DNA from: an uncultured Burkholderiales bacterium | Lineage (GTDB): Bacteria > Pseudomonadota > Gammaproteobacteria > Burkholderiales > Burkholderiaceae | Reading direction: 5' to 3' | Assembly (NCBI GenBank): GCA_946480465.1 | Contig: CAMLJY010000037.1 | Coordinates: forward strand, 1-64,000 | DNA length: 64,000 nt | Part shown: piece by piece, positions 17,429 to 26,857 of the stretch | Layout: every line of letters starts with the position of its first letter | Numbering within the stretch: the stretch's first letter is position 1 | The notes under the pieces: generated by a model | The model's input: only the letters and a program-made list of their open reading frames with translations | What the model was told of the DNA's origin: nothing | Databases searched by the model: none | Program-made: the position numbers and the translations under genes

Positions 17429-17923
17429 TCATGTCTCGCCATCTTGCTCCACCCAATAGGACTGCTTGTGGCCCCGAGATTCATACAGATTCTGAAAGTA
17501 ATCGGCGGCGCGGCGGCTCTCATAGGAGCGCACCAGGGCCTTGTTGCCGTTGTCGTCCAATCTGTACAAGCTGCTCGGGCTCAGATCGCGCGCGTACACC
17601 GGATGGAGCTTCCTCAACAGCGCAATGGTATCCGTGTGGAGGTAGCACTTGTACGACCTTAGACCAAGGCAATCAATAACGGCCTCCATTTCGAGGGACT
17701 CGACATAGACGTTCACCTGAGAGATCGTGAGGTGATATTCAAGCGTGATCTTGTGGCCCCAGGGCAATTGGAAGAACCACAATTCCACAGGACCTGGAGC
17801 ATCCCAATCGGGAGGATGATCGGAGTGCTTCGCACCAAATCGAGCGACAAACTCGTCGTAAGGAATCTCAACGGTGATGACGACCGTTCCGACCTCGATG
17901 TCGTCCCGGGAGATTGTTCGCAT
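17429..17923 (-). CDS. orphan low-GC gene inside the aap operon, unknown function
   Basis: A 164-residue soluble protein with no signal peptide or membrane helix. Two 60-bp samples of the gene are 50-52% G+C, far below its neighbours, and codon choice is correspondingly different, suggesting acquisition. The N-terminal part is beta-rich and aromatic (VELWFFQLPWGHKITLEYHL); the last 45 residues form a distinct-looking module with LYRLDDNGNKALV and SRGHKQSYWVEQ. I recognise no family with confidence. It starts 9 bp after the aapM stop with a plausible AGGGG ribosome site, so it should be co-expressed with the transporter. Size and composition would suit an immunity-type or other fast-evolving accessory protein; this is conjecture. 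Confidence 0.75.
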   Translation of the reverse strand: MRTISRDDIEVGTVVITVEIPYDEFVARFGAKHSDHPPDWDAPGPVELWFFQLPWGHKITLEYHLTISQVNVYVESLEMEAVIDCLGLRSYKCYLHTDTIALLRKLHPVYARDLSPSSLYRLDDNGNKALVRSYESRRAADYFQNLYESRGHKQSYWVEQDGET

Positions 17924-17932
17924 TCTTCGCCC

Positions 17933-19033
17933 CTAACGATTCTTCGACGCGGAGAGCTGCTTCTCCACCCACAAGCTGTACCGCGACATCGCGAAGCAGA
18001 ACACGAAGTAGACGCCAGCGATGAAAAGATAAGCCTCGATCTTGAATGGCCGCCAATTGGCGTCCGAATTCAACGCCAGCCCCATCGCGCCGGTCAGCTC
18101 GTAGAGGCTCACGATGGTCACCAGCGAGGTGTCCTTGAAGATGGAGATGAAGTTGTTCATGATCCCCGGCACCACCAGCGACAGCGCCTGCGGCAGGATG
18201 ATCTTGCGCTGCGTCTGCCAGTACCTCAGGCCCAGCGTGTCGGCCGCTTCCTGCTGGCCCTTCGGTATCGCCTGCAGGCCACCGCGCACGATCTCGGCCA
18301 TGTAGGCCGCAGCGAACAGCGTGATGCCCACCAGCACGCGCAGCAGCACGTCGATGCTGGTGCCCGGCGGCATGAACAGCGGGAACATGAAGCTGGCCAT
18401 GAACAGCACGCTGATCAAGGGCACGCCCCGGATCAGCTCGACGTAGATCACGCAGATCGTGCGGATGGCCGGCATCTTCGACCGCCGCCCCAATGCCACC
18501 AGCACCGACAGCGGGAACGCGAAGACGATGGACAGCGTGGCCAGCATGATGGTCAGCGGCAGGCCGCCCCAGCGGTCGGTGGGCACCGGCGCCAGGCCGC
18601 CGACACCACCCAGCATCAGCGCAAAGAACGCGCCCAGCACCACCACCCACAGCAGCGCGAGCCAGGGCTTCCAGAAGGCGCGGACGCAGCTGGCGACCAG
18701 CAGCGCCACCAGCAGCAGCGTGGCCACTTCGGGCCGCCATTGCTGCTCGAAGGGATAACGCCCGAAGACGATGAGCCGATGCTTCTCGGTGATGACGCCC
18801 CAGCAGGCGCCGATGCCGCGCGCGGCCTGGCAGCGGTCGGCATCGGGCGCGAACACGGCCTTCAGCGCCGCCCAGTCGATGAAGCCCGGCAGCCACCACG
18901 CGAAGCCGCCGACCAGCAGCAGCGTGATCACCGCACTGAGCGGGTCGCCGAACAGATTACGGCGCACCCAGGGGATGGCGCCTTCGGTCCTGACGGGCGA
19001 AGGGCGCGGCGGGATGGGCTGGAAGCTGTCCAT
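17933..19033 (-). CDS. aapM: amino-acid ABC transporter permease (AapM type)
   Basis: A 366-residue inner-membrane permease of the general L-amino-acid importer. It has an extended N-terminal part with several membrane helices (as in AapM, longer than GltK-type permeases) and the C-terminal His/Glu/Gln-type permease core, including the cytoplasmic coupling loop EIVRGGLQAIPKGQQEAADTLG. The start at 19033 is a judgement: an open frame reaches 19126 but would overlap aapQ by 38 bp and adds no membrane signal; no good Shine-Dalgarno was seen for either. The stop is a TAG only 9 bp before the orphan gene. Confidence 0.88.
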   Translation of the reverse strand: MDSFQPIPPRPSPVRTEGAIPWVRRNLFGDPLSAVITLLLVGGFAWWLPGFIDWAALKAVFAPDADRCQAARGIGACWGVITEKHRLIVFGRYPFEQQWRPEVATLLLVALLVASCVRAFWKPWLALLWVVVLGAFFALMLGGVGGLAPVPTDRWGGLPLTIMLATLSIVFAFPLSVLVALGRRSKMPAIRTICVIYVELIRGVPLISVLFMASFMFPLFMPPGTSIDVLLRVLVGITLFAAAYMAEIVRGGLQAIPKGQQEAADTLGLRYWQTQRKIILPQALSLVVPGIMNNFISIFKDTSLVTIVSLYELTGAMGLALNSDANWRPFKIEAYLFIAGVYFVFCFAMSRYSLWVEKQLSASKNR

Positions 19034-19088
19034 CAGCACGCACCGGCCCGGCAGGGCAAGAACGCGGTAGACGGGTGACCGATGTTCA

Positions 19089-20270
19089 TCACCGCTCCTT
19101 GATGGCCGCCCGCTTGTTGTACCCATTCATGATCGCCGACGTCGCCAGCGACGTGGTCAGGTACACGAGCATGATGATCGCGATGCACTCCACCGCGCGC
19201 CCGGTCTGGTTGATGGCGGTGTTGGAGATCGACACCACGTCCGGATAGCCGATGGCCACTGCCAGCGACGAGTTCTTCGTCAAGTTCAGGTACTGGTTGG
19301 TGATGGGCGGGATGATGACGCGCAAAGCCTGCGGCAGCACCACCAGCCGCATCTGCTGCCCGCGCGACAGGCCGATGGCGTTGGCCGCCTCCACCTGCCC
19401 GCGCGGCACCGACTGGATGCCTGCGCGCACCACTTCGGCGACGAAGGCCGCGGTGTAGAACACCAGGCCGAACAGCACCGACAGGAATTCCGGCGTCAAC
19501 GCAGAGCCGCCTTCGACCGCCACGTCGCCCGCCACCGGCAGGTTCCATTCGTTCGGCGCACCGCCCGCCGCCCAGCCGGCCACGGCGCCGGTGATGACCA
19601 ACGCCAGCACGGGCAGTGCCACGGACAAGCGCCGCCCCGTGCGGTCGAAATGCACCCGCACCCAGCGCGACCAGCCCCAGCCGATCGCAGCGCCCAGCAC
19701 GATGCCGATGCCTGCGTAAGCCTGCGCCTCACCCCACACCGGCACCGGAAAGCTGAAGCCGCCCTTGCTGAGGAAGAAGAGGCCGAAGGCCGACATCGGC
19801 TCGCCGGGGTCGGGTAGCCACTCGGTCAGCAGCAGGTACCACATCAAGAGCTGCAGCAGGATGGGCACGTTGCGGAACAGCTCGACGTAGCCGTAGCACA
19901 GCCCCCGCACCAGGGCGTTGGGCGAGAAGCGGCCGATGCCCACCAGCGTGCCGATGACGGTCGTCAGCACGATGCCGATGATGGCCACCCGCAGCGTGTT
20001 CAGCACGCCGATGCCGAAGGCCTTCCAGTACGGGTCGAGCGCGTCGTAGGCCACCGGCATCTCGCCGATGTCGAAGCCGGCCGGCTGCGTGAGGAAGTCG
20101 AAGCCGCTCTGGATTCCGCGCACACGCATGTTCTCCAGCGTGTTGTGGGCGAGGAACCAGACCGCCAGGGCGATCAGCCCCAGGGCGATCAACTGGTACA
20201 GCAGGCCGCGCACTGCGCGGCTGCGAAGCGACCAGTCCCGCTTCGCCTTCGGAGCGGCGCGCGCCGTCAT
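19089..20270 (-). CDS. aapQ: amino-acid ABC transporter permease (AapQ type)
   Basis: A 393-residue inner-membrane permease, partner of AapM. It contains an N-terminal helix, an AapQ-type periplasmic loop (GFDFLTQPAGFDIGE) and the permease core with coupling loop EVVRAGIQSVPRGQVEAANAIG. Length agrees with AapQ, longer than simple permeases. ATG 20270 is preferred to a TTG two codons earlier. It lies 33 bp downstream of the binding-protein gene aapJ and 55 bp upstream of aapM. Confidence 0.9.
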   Translation of the reverse strand: MTARAAPKAKRDWSLRSRAVRGLLYQLIALGLIALAVWFLAHNTLENMRVRGIQSGFDFLTQPAGFDIGEMPVAYDALDPYWKAFGIGVLNTLRVAIIGIVLTTVIGTLVGIGRFSPNALVRGLCYGYVELFRNVPILLQLLMWYLLLTEWLPDPGEPMSAFGLFFLSKGGFSFPVPVWGEAQAYAGIGIVLGAAIGWGWSRWVRVHFDRTGRRLSVALPVLALVITGAVAGWAAGGAPNEWNLPVAGDVAVEGGSALTPEFLSVLFGLVFYTAAFVAEVVRAGIQSVPRGQVEAANAIGLSRGQQMRLVVLPQALRVIIPPITNQYLNLTKNSSLAVAIGYPDVVSISNTAINQTGRAVECIAIIMLVYLTTSLATSAIMNGYNKRAAIKER

Positions 20271-20303
20271 GCCCAAGGTGTCGGCAAACCCGGTGCTAAC
20301 GCC

Positions 20304-21341
20304 TCAACGCACCGGCGGTGCGTACATGATGCCGCCCTTGTTCCACAGGTTGTTGACGCCGCGCGGCAGGCCCAGCGGCGACGTCGGCCCGACGTTGCGC
20401 TCGAAGATCTCGCCGTAGTTGCCGGTGGCCTTGATGGCGCGGTAGGCCCAGTCCTTGTCCAGGCCCAGCAGCTTGCCGGTGTCTTCCGTGGTGCCCAGGA
20501 TGCGCTGCACCACCGGGTCGGTGCTGCTCTTCTGCTGGTCGACGTTGGCCTGGGTGATGCCGTATTCCTCGGCCTCGATCAGCGCGAAGACCACCCACTT
20601 GGCGATGGCGAAGAACTCGTCGTCGCCGCGGCGCACGGCCGGGCCCAGCGGCTCCTTGGAGATCAGCTCCGGCAGGATCAGGTGGTCGGCCGGCACCTTG
20701 GCTTCCTTGTTGCGCACCGACGCCAGGCCCGAGGCATCCGTGGTGTAGGCCTGGCAGCGGCCGGCGAAATAGGCGCCGGTGGCGGCCTCGACCTTCTCGA
20801 ACACCACCGGCTTGATGGCCAGCTTGTTGGCGCGCGAGAAGTCCGTGAGGTTCTTCTCGGTCGTGGTGCCGGACTGCACGCAGACGGTCGCGCCTTTCAG
20901 CTGTTTGGCGCTCTTGATCTTGCCCTTGCTGGGCACCATGAAGCCCTGGCCGTCGTAGTAGGTGACGCCGGTGAAGTTCATGCCCAGCGAGGCGTCGCGC
21001 GTCAGCGTCCAGGTGGTGTTGCGCGACAGGATGTCGACCTCGCCGGACTGCAGCGCGGTGAAGCGCTGCTGCGCGTTCAGCGGCACGTACTTGACCTTGT
21101 TGGCATCGCCCAGCAGCGAGGCTGCAATGGCCTTGCACACGTCCACGTCCAGGCCCGACCAGTTGCCCTGGCTGTCAGCCACCGAAAAGCCCGCCAGCCC
21201 GGTGTTGACGCCGCACACCAGTTGACCGCGCGCCTTGATCGCATCGATGGTCTTGCCGGCCTGCGCCGGAATGGCGACCAGCGCCAGGGAAGCGGCAGCC
21301 AGGGCGCCGGTGATCAGGGACTTCGCGGTCGCATGCGTCAT
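20304..21341 (-). CDS. aapJ: amino-acid ABC transporter substrate-binding protein
   Basis: A 345-residue periplasmic binding protein, first gene of the operon. The signal peptide ends at about residue 28 (ALVAIPAQA then GKTIDAIK), followed by the AapJ signature GQLVCGVNTGLAGFS and the ligand-domain segment LDVDVCKAIAASLLGD. The start at 21341 is supported by AGGAG 9 nt upstream; an ATG three codons earlier overlaps that site. AapJ systems take up a broad range of L-amino acids. The gene has a 174-bp upstream spacer where the operon promoter should lie; no convincing -35/-10 pair was found. Confidence 0.92.
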   Translation of the reverse strand: MTHATAKSLITGALAAASLALVAIPAQAGKTIDAIKARGQLVCGVNTGLAGFSVADSQGNWSGLDVDVCKAIAASLLGDANKVKYVPLNAQQRFTALQSGEVDILSRNTTWTLTRDASLGMNFTGVTYYDGQGFMVPSKGKIKSAKQLKGATVCVQSGTTTEKNLTDFSRANKLAIKPVVFEKVEAATGAYFAGRCQAYTTDASGLASVRNKEAKVPADHLILPELISKEPLGPAVRRGDDEFFAIAKWVVFALIEAEEYGITQANVDQQKSSTDPVVQRILGTTEDTGKLLGLDKDWAYRAIKATGNYGEIFERNVGPTSPLGLPRGVNNLWNKGGIMYAPPVR

Positions 21342-21515
21342 GTCGAGCATCTCCTCATGGGGTTCGTCCAGGTGACACCAGCGGGGTCGGCCGGCGCCGA
21401 GCGTGGGCGAGCATAGGGGATGCAAGAAGCATGCGCCCCCCGGCGCAACCCTAGCCGCCGATGGCGGCCGGACCTGCACTCTAGGGGGGTGAAAGAGGGG
21501 CGGAGAAGCCTGCGC

Positions 21516-21908
21516 TCAGGGCCGCGCGCGCGCCGAGGCCTCGGTGTCGTAGATGCCGAAGAAGCGCGCCACGCGGCCTTCGCGCAGCTGCCACACATGC
21601 ACCCATTCGGTCTCGAACACGCCGCCGCCGGGCAGCGCCTGCGTGCGCTCGAAGCCGAGCACCGTGACATGGTCGGCCCCGGCCAGGAACTGCCGCGGCT
21701 CGAAGACCTGGATGCCTTCATGCTGCGCCACCAGGCCGAACCACTCGGCCACCTGGCCGGGGCCGCGGAAACGGCCGCCGAGCGGGGCCTTGCTGTCGCC
21801 GACGAATTGCCATTCGACGTCGCCGTGCAGCAGCGCCAGCAGCGCGGGCATGTCGCCGCGGCCGAAGGCGGCATAGACGTTCTGGACCGTGGTCAGGGCA
21901 TCGCTCAT
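21516..21908 (-). CDS. NTF2-like/SnoaL-type protein
   Basis: A 130-residue protein of the NTF2-like fold: [19 protein letters not shown], then ALLHGDVEW and a closing strand segment [17 protein letters not shown]. These proteins form cone-shaped dimers that may bind small ligands or act as isomerases; no specific activity can be assigned. ATG 21908 is chosen because GGAG stands 6 nt before it. It is divergent from pyrC with 97 bp between them. Confidence 0.8.
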   Translation of the reverse strand: MSDALTTVQNVYAAFGRGDMPALLALLHGDVEWQFVGDSKAPLGGRFRGPGQVAEWFGLVAQHEGIQVFEPRQFLAGADHVTVLGFERTQALPGGGVFETEWVHVWQLREGRVARFFGIYDTEASARARP

Positions 21909-22005
21909 CGTCGTCTCCATCAGCAAGGGTGATGCACTGGTCTACGGCCGCCGGGGCGGGTTGGATGCACCGTCCGCACTGGGAACGGGTGCGAAACTTC
22001 GCCCC

Positions 22006-23043
22006 ATGACCTCCAGCCTCACGATCACCCGCCCCGACGACTGGCACCTGCACGTGCGCGACGGCGCCGCGATGGCCGCCGTCGTCCCGCACACGGCGCG
22101 CCAGTTCGGCCGCGCGATCATCATGCCCAACCTGCGGCCGCCGATCACCAGCACCGCGGCCGCCATCGCCTACCGCGACCGCATCCGCGCCGCCGTGCCC
22201 GAGGGCCTGGCGTTCGAGCCGCTGATGACGCTGTACCTGACCGACCTGCTGGCCCCGGACGAGATCCGCCGCGCGCGCGCGGCAGGCATCGTCGCCGCCA
22301 AGCTCTACCCCGCGGGCGCGACGACCAACAGCGACGCCGGCGTCACCGACATCCGCAAGGTCTACCCGGTGCTGGAAGCCATGCAGCGCGAGGGCCTGCT
22401 GCTGCTGGTGCACGGCGAGGTGACGGATCCGGCGGTGGACGTGTTCGACCGCGAGGCGGTCTTCATCGACCGCGTGATGCGGCCCTTGCGGCAAGACTTC
22501 CCGGGGCTGAAGGTGGTGTTCGAGCACATCACCACGCGCGAGGCCGCGCAGTACGTGGCCGAGGCCGACGCCTTGACCGGCGCCACCATCACCGCGCACC
22601 ACCTGCTCTACAACCGCAACGCGATCTTCCAGGGCGGCCTGCGCCCGCACTACTACTGCCTGCCGGTGCTCAAGCGTGAACTGCACCGCGAGGCGCTGGT
22701 GGCGGCGGCCACGTCCGGCAGCGCCAAGTTCTTCCTGGGCACCGACAGCGCGCCGCATGCCGCGGTGATGAAGGAAGCCTCGGTGTGCGGCGCGGGTTGT
22801 TTCACCGCCCTGAGCGCGATGGAGTTGTACGCCGAGGCCTTCGACAACGCCGGTGCGCTGGACAAGCTGGAGGCTTTCGCCAGCCTCAACGGCCCGGCCT
22901 TCTACGGCCTGCCGGTCAATGCCGGCCGCATCACGCTGAAGCGCGAGCCCTGGCAGCTGCCGGACGCCGTGCCCTTCGGCGATGCGCAGCTGAAGCCGCT
23001 GCGCGGCGGCGAAACGATCGCCTGGCGCCTAGCATCCGATTGA
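22006..23043 (+). CDS. pyrC: dihydroorotase
   Basis: A 345-residue zinc amidohydrolase that closes carbamoyl-aspartate to dihydroorotate in pyrimidine synthesis. The metal-binding HLH motif is at residues 14-16 and the bridging carboxylated Lys is Lys99 in [12 protein letters not shown]; a further HGE segment (VHGEVTDP) and the ITAHHL segment supply metal and substrate ligands. Length and motifs fit the E. coli-type PyrC. An upstream extension of the frame to 21889 is ignored because it overlaps the divergent gene. It stands alone here, away from other pyr genes. Confidence 0.95.
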   Translation: MTSSLTITRPDDWHLHVRDGAAMAAVVPHTARQFGRAIIMPNLRPPITSTAAAIAYRDRIRAAVPEGLAFEPLMTLYLTDLLAPDEIRRARAAGIVAAKLYPAGATTNSDAGVTDIRKVYPVLEAMQREGLLLLVHGEVTDPAVDVFDREAVFIDRVMRPLRQDFPGLKVVFEHITTREAAQYVAEADALTGATITAHHLLYNRNAIFQGGLRPHYYCLPVLKRELHREALVAAATSGSAKFFLGTDSAPHAAVMKEASVCGAGCFTALSAMELYAEAFDNAGALDKLEAFASLNGPAFYGLPVNAGRITLKREPWQLPDAVPFGDAQLKPLRGGETIAWRLASD

Positions 23044-23074
23044 CGCGTCGTCGCCAGCAGCGGGGCGCACGGGC

Positions 23075-23569
23075 TCAGGCCGCCGGCACTTCCAGCCGGT
23101 TGTCGATGCTGCGCACGCCATCCACCGACGCCGCGATCTGCGCGGCGCGCTCGCGCGCCGGGCCGTTCGGCACCGCGCCGCGCAGCGCGACGCGGCCCTG
23201 GAAGGTGTCGACGGTGATGCCCGAGGTGCGCAACTCGCTGTCGAGCGCGAACTGGCTTTGCACGGTGGCGCTGATGGACGCGTCCTGCGCCGCATTGCCG
23301 GCCGAGCCGAGCTGCGCGATCTCGCGCTGCACGCGAGCGCTGTGGACATCCGTCCCGGCCAGCGCGGCCGGATCGGCCGGATCGGCCGGACCGGTCCGTG
23401 CGGCGGCGGCCTCGCTGTCCACGCGCGGCTCGCAGGCGGTCAGGCCCCCGGCCGCCGTCAGCGCGATCGTCAGCGTGGCCCAGAAGAGGGAACGTGGCGC
23501 CGGGCCCCGTGACGGGTCGGGCGTGAGGTCGGGCGTGAGGTTGGGCATGAGGCCAAGCTTTGCATTCAT
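23075..23569 (-). CDS. BON-domain protein, probable lipoprotein
   Basis: A 164-residue envelope protein. After a cytoplasmic-looking start it has a hydrophobic segment (SLFWATLTIALTAAGG) ending in LTAC, a plausible lipobox, and a single BON domain at about residues 95-164 (ASISATVQSQFALDSELRT, then GRVALRGAVPN). BON domains bind phospholipid, as in OsmY and DolP. ATG 23569 follows GGAGG at ideal spacing. The residues after the start contain a short Leu-Thr-Pro-Asp repeat encoded by 12-bp DNA repeats. It converges on pyrC. Confidence 0.82.
   Translation of the reverse strand: MNAKLGLMPNLTPDLTPDPSRGPAPRSLFWATLTIALTAAGGLTACEPRVDSEAAAARTGPADPADPAALAGTDVHSARVQREIAQLGSAGNAAQDASISATVQSQFALDSELRTSGITVDTFQGRVALRGAVPNGPARERAAQIAASVDGVRSIDNRLEVPAA
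23516..23551. repeat. three 12-bp direct repeats in the BON gene
   Basis: Two identical units GTCGGGCGTGAG followed by GTTGGGCATGAG. They lie in the first 20 codons of the BON-domain gene and encode the Leu-Thr-Pro-Asp-like repeat. Confidence 0.8.
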
Positions 23570-23816
23570 CGGGTCCTCCGGCAGGCCGGCCCTGGGGCCG
23601 ATGAAACGACGATAGGCCGTGCGCGGCGGCTCCAGCATCGGCGCAAGGCGCCTGCGGCTGTCGGAGTCCGCCGACCCGCGTCAGTGCCGTCCTACCCGCA
23701 CCCGAACCCCAGCGCCGCACCATCGGCCCGTACAGGCCGCGGGCGCGGCGATTGCCCGAACGCGCTGTGGCCGACGCCTCTGGCATGGCCCCCTTCAACT
23801 CAACGGCGAGGCCATC

Positions 23817-24098
23817 ATGAACAAAGCGATTGCGCTGCTGCCCCTCGGGCTCCTTTCGTTCGCCTGCCATTCGGCCGTGCTCGGCGTGGCCGAGATGCAG
23901 AACGGCGCCTCCATCGTCTTCCACGACGAGTCCGGCCCCTGCCGGGGCGCGGCCAAGCTCGCTTCCTTCGTGACGCCCCAGGGCGAATCGATCCCGGGCT
24001 GCTGGGTCAGCCGCGTGCACCACATCGCGGTGGTGTTCTTCGACGGTGACGTCGGCGCGGTGCCGGTGGCGGCGCTGAAGCCCCCGAAGAACGTCTGA
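23817..24098 (+). CDS. small secreted Cys-containing protein, unknown
   Basis: A 93-residue protein beginning MNKAIALLPLGLLSFAC, a signal peptide with possible cleavage near residues 17-20. The mature part has two Cys in SGPCRGAAK and IPGCWVSR that could form one disulfide. No known domain is recognised. It stands alone, with 247 bp of unassigned DNA upstream and 251 bp before the DUF2760 gene. Export is inferred from the N-terminus. Confidence 0.65.
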   Translation: MNKAIALLPLGLLSFACHSAVLGVAEMQNGASIVFHDESGPCRGAAKLASFVTPQGESIPGCWVSRVHHIAVVFFDGDVGAVPVAALKPPKNV

Positions 24099-24202
24099 GC
24101 ATTCCGTTGCGCCGGCCGGGGGCTGAAACGGCGGCCCGGCCGCACGCCGCGCGGCACACGTTCCGTCACGGCCGCGCCGCCGATCCATCACGTCGATCAC
24201 CC

Positions 24203-24208
24203 TAGAAT
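24203..24208 (+). promoter_or_regulatory. candidate -10 of the DUF2760-Hsp70 operon
   Basis: TAGAAT in the sequence CCCTAGAATGCTG, 141 bp before the DUF2760 ATG, would give a leader of about 135 nt. No good -35 was found, so another sigma factor or an activator may be involved. Confidence 0.35.
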
Positions 24209-24349
24209 GCTGCGCCGCAACACCGTGTGCGGCGATTCGTGGGATCCGCTCCCACCCGGCCGCGGCCCCGCCGCCGCCGGAGCATCCTCCGCGCTTTCAA
24301 CCCTGATGGCCTGCCGGCGCCCAACCGTTCGCGGGCCAGGAGCATTCGC

Positions 24350-24937
24350 ATGGCCGACCCCGCGTCCTCACCCTCGTTCCTGCAGCGCCTCGGCATGGCG
24401 TTCGGCGCCTTTGCCGCGGTGCTGGGCGATGCCGGCTTCGCGGCGCGCTTCGCGGCGCTGCGCAGCGGCGCGCCTGCCGCCCCGCCACCCGCACCCTCCG
24501 CCCCACCCACCCCGCCCACACCTTCCGCCCCGGTGCCGGTGCCGGTGCTGAAGACGCTGGATGCCGATGCCGCGCTGCAGCTGCTGGCCCTGCTGCAGCG
24601 CGAAGCGCGGCTGATCGACTTCACCCGCGAAAGCCTGGCCGGCTACGACGATGCGCAGATCGGCGCCGCCGCGCGCCTGGTGCACGAAGGCTGTGCCAAG
24701 GTGCTGCGCGAGCACTTCGAGATCGTGCCGGTGCGCGGCGAGGCCGAAGGCAGCCGCGTCACCCTGCCCGCCGGCTTCGATGCGGCGGCCGTGCGCCTGA
24801 CGGGCAACGTGACCGGCAGCGCCCCTTACACCGGCAGCCTGGCCCACCGCGGCTGGCGCGTGGCGACGGTGAAGTTGCCGCGCCTGGCCGACGGCCATGA
24901 TGCGCGCGTGCTGGCGCCGGCGGAGGTGGAGCTGTGA
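24350..24937 (+). CDS. DUF2760 domain protein
   Basis: A 195-residue cytoplasmic protein. The N-terminal 35 residues form a hydrophobic helix (FLQRLGMAFGAFAAVLGD), then a Pro/Ala linker of about 30 residues, then the DUF2760 core from residue 65 (LDADAALQLLALLQREARLIDF to the C-terminus). The start follows AGGAG. The stop overlaps the GTG of the first Hsp70-like gene (GTGA), so the two are translationally coupled. DUF2760 genes are commonly found with Hsp70-like genes; an adaptor or co-chaperone role is inferred from that linkage only. Confidence 0.85.
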   Translation: MADPASSPSFLQRLGMAFGAFAAVLGDAGFAARFAALRSGAPAAPPPAPSAPPTPPTPSAPVPVPVLKTLDADAALQLLALLQREARLIDFTRESLAGYDDAQIGAAARLVHEGCAKVLREHFEIVPVRGEAEGSRVTLPAGFDAAAVRLTGNVTGSAPYTGSLAHRGWRVATVKLPRLADGHDARVLAPAEVEL

Positions 24938-26805
24938 ACGCCGGCGCCACCCCCGCCCGCTACGCCATCGGCATCGACCTGGGCACCACGCACAGCGCGC
25001 TGTCGTACGTCGACCTGGCCGCCAGCGACGATGACCGCCCGGTGCTGCAGGTGCTGCCGATCCCGCAGCTGACCGCGCCGGGCACGGTCGAGAACCTGCC
25101 GCTGCTGCCCTCCTTCCTGTACCTGCCGCATGCCGACGAGCTGGCTCCGGGCGAGCTGACCCTGCCCTGGGCCGCCGCGCCGGACCACGTGACCGGCGAA
25201 CTGGCCCGCCGCCGCGGCGCCACCACGCCGATCCGGCTGGTGTCCAGCGCCAAGAGCTGGCTCTGCCACTCGGGCATCGACCGCCGCGCCGCCGTGCTGC
25301 CGCCCGATGCGCCGCCGGAAGTGGCGCGCGTGTCGCCGCTGCAGGCCTCCACCCGCTACCTGCAGCACCTGCGCGACGCGTGGAACGCCGCCCACCCGGA
25401 CGCGCCTTTCGCGGACCAGGACGTGACGGTCACCATCCCCGCCTCGTTCGACCCCGCCGCGCGCGAGCTGACGCTGGAGGCCGCTCAGTTGGCGGGTTAT
25501 CCCGCGCTGACGCTGCTGGAGGAACCGCAGTCGGCGCTGTACAGCTGGATCGAGGCGGCCGGCGGCGCCTGGCGCAAGCAGGTGCGGCCGGGCGACGTGA
25601 TCCTGGTGGTCGACGTCGGCGGCGGCACCAGCGACTTCTCGCTGATCGCCGTGCTGGAACGCGAAGGCAGCCTGGAGCTGCACCGCGTCGCGGTCGGCGA
25701 GCACATCCTGCTGGGCGGCGACAACATGGACCTGGCGCTGGCCCACACGGTGGCGCGCAAGCTGGCCGCCAAGGGCACCGCGCTCGATCCCTGGCAGCTG
25801 CGCGCGCTGACGCACGCCTGCCGCGGCGCCAAGGAACGGCTGCTGGCCGGCAGCGGCGCGCCGGCCGAGCCCATCGTGGTGCCCAGCCGTGGATCGAAGC
25901 TGATCGGCGGCGCCATCCGAACCGAGCTGACGCACGAGGAGGTGGCCGCGGTGATCCTGGAAGGCTTCTTCCCTGCCGTGGCGGCTGACGCGCGGCCGAC
26001 CAGCCGGGTGCGCGCCGGCCTGGCGCAGTTGGGCCTGCCCTACGCGCAGGACGCCGCGGTGACGCGCCACCTGGCCGCGTTCCTTGGACGTCAGCAGAAC
26101 GCACTGGACACGCTGGAGGGCGGCGCGCGCCGCCCTCCCGAAGGCGCGAGCTTCCTGCACCCGACCGCGCTGCTGTTCAACGGCGGGGTCTTCAAGTCGC
26201 CGCTGCTGGCCGAGCGCACGCTGGCCACACTGAACGCCTGGCTGGCTGCCGAAGGTGCCGAACCGGCGCGGCTGCTGGCCGGGGCCGACCTCGACCTGGC
26301 CGTCGCCCGCGGGGCCGCGTACTACGGCCGCGTGCGGCGCGGCCGCGGCGTGCGCATCCGCGGCGGCACCGCGTTCGCGTACTACATCGCGGTGGAATCG
26401 GCGATGCCCGCGGTGCCGGGCCTGGAGCCGCCGGTGCAGGCGCTGTGCATCGCGCCCTTCGGCATGGAGGAAGGCACCGACGCGCCGCTGCCCGCGCTGG
26501 AGCTGGGCCTGGTGGTCGGCGAGCCGGTGCATTTCCGCTTCTTCGCGTCGTCGGTTCGGCGGCAGGATGCCGTGGGCACGCTGCTGGACTTCTGGTCGCC
26601 GGAGGAACTGCAGGAGCTGGACGCCATCTCCGCCACGCTGCCGCCCGAAGGCCGCAGCCCCGGCGAAGTGGTGCCGGTGCGGTTGCATGCCAGCGTCACC
26701 GAAGCCGGCACGCTGGAGCTGGAGGCGCTGCCGGTGAACGGCAGCGAGCGCTGGAAGGTGGAGTTCGACGTGCGCGGCGAACGGCAGGAGGACGCGGGCG
26801 CCTGA
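24934..26805 (+). CDS. Hsp70-like protein (first of pair)
   Basis: A 623-residue actin/Hsp70-fold ATPase. It has phosphate-1 motif GIDLGTTHS (residues 13-21), phosphate-2 motif DVGGGTSDF (227-235), LGGDNMD (260-266) and the adenosine motif FNGGVF (near 416). These are variants of the DnaK sequences. The C-terminal 150 residues resemble a beta-type substrate-binding domain but there is no DnaK-like helical lid or EEVD end. The GTG start overlaps the stop of the DUF2760 gene and follows GGAGGTGGAG. With the second Hsp70-like gene 52 bp downstream it forms a conserved, uncharacterised chaperone-like module; clients are unknown. Confidence 0.9.
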   Translation: MNAGATPARYAIGIDLGTTHSALSYVDLAASDDDRPVLQVLPIPQLTAPGTVENLPLLPSFLYLPHADELAPGELTLPWAAAPDHVTGELARRRGATTPIRLVSSAKSWLCHSGIDRRAAVLPPDAPPEVARVSPLQASTRYLQHLRDAWNAAHPDAPFADQDVTVTIPASFDPAARELTLEAAQLAGYPALTLLEEPQSALYSWIEAAGGAWRKQVRPGDVILVVDVGGGTSDFSLIAVLEREGSLELHRVAVGEHILLGGDNMDLALAHTVARKLAAKGTALDPWQLRALTHACRGAKERLLAGSGAPAEPIVVPSRGSKLIGGAIRTELTHEEVAAVILEGFFPAVAADARPTSRVRAGLAQLGLPYAQDAAVTRHLAAFLGRQQNALDTLEGGARRPPEGASFLHPTALLFNGGVFKSPLLAERTLATLNAWLAAEGAEPARLLAGADLDLAVARGAAYYGRVRRGRGVRIRGGTAFAYYIAVESAMPAVPGLEPPVQALCIAPFGMEEGTDAPLPALELGLVVGEPVHFRFFASSVRRQDAVGTLLDFWSPEELQELDAISATLPPEGRSPGEVVPVRLHASVTEAGTLELEALPVNGSERWKVEFDVRGERQEDAGA

Positions 26806-26857
26806 GCCCTGCCCCGCGCGCCAGCCGGCGCGCGCCGCAGCCGCCGCGCCCTTCGCC

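Noticed and set aside
19034..19126. Longer aapM beginning at 19126
   Set aside because: It would overlap aapQ by 38 bp and the added residues show no membrane or family character.
23570..23816. A gene in the spacer before the small secreted protein
   Set aside because: The frame open there has no Shine-Dalgarno site, no protein-like codon bias and precedes the signal peptide of the downstream gene.
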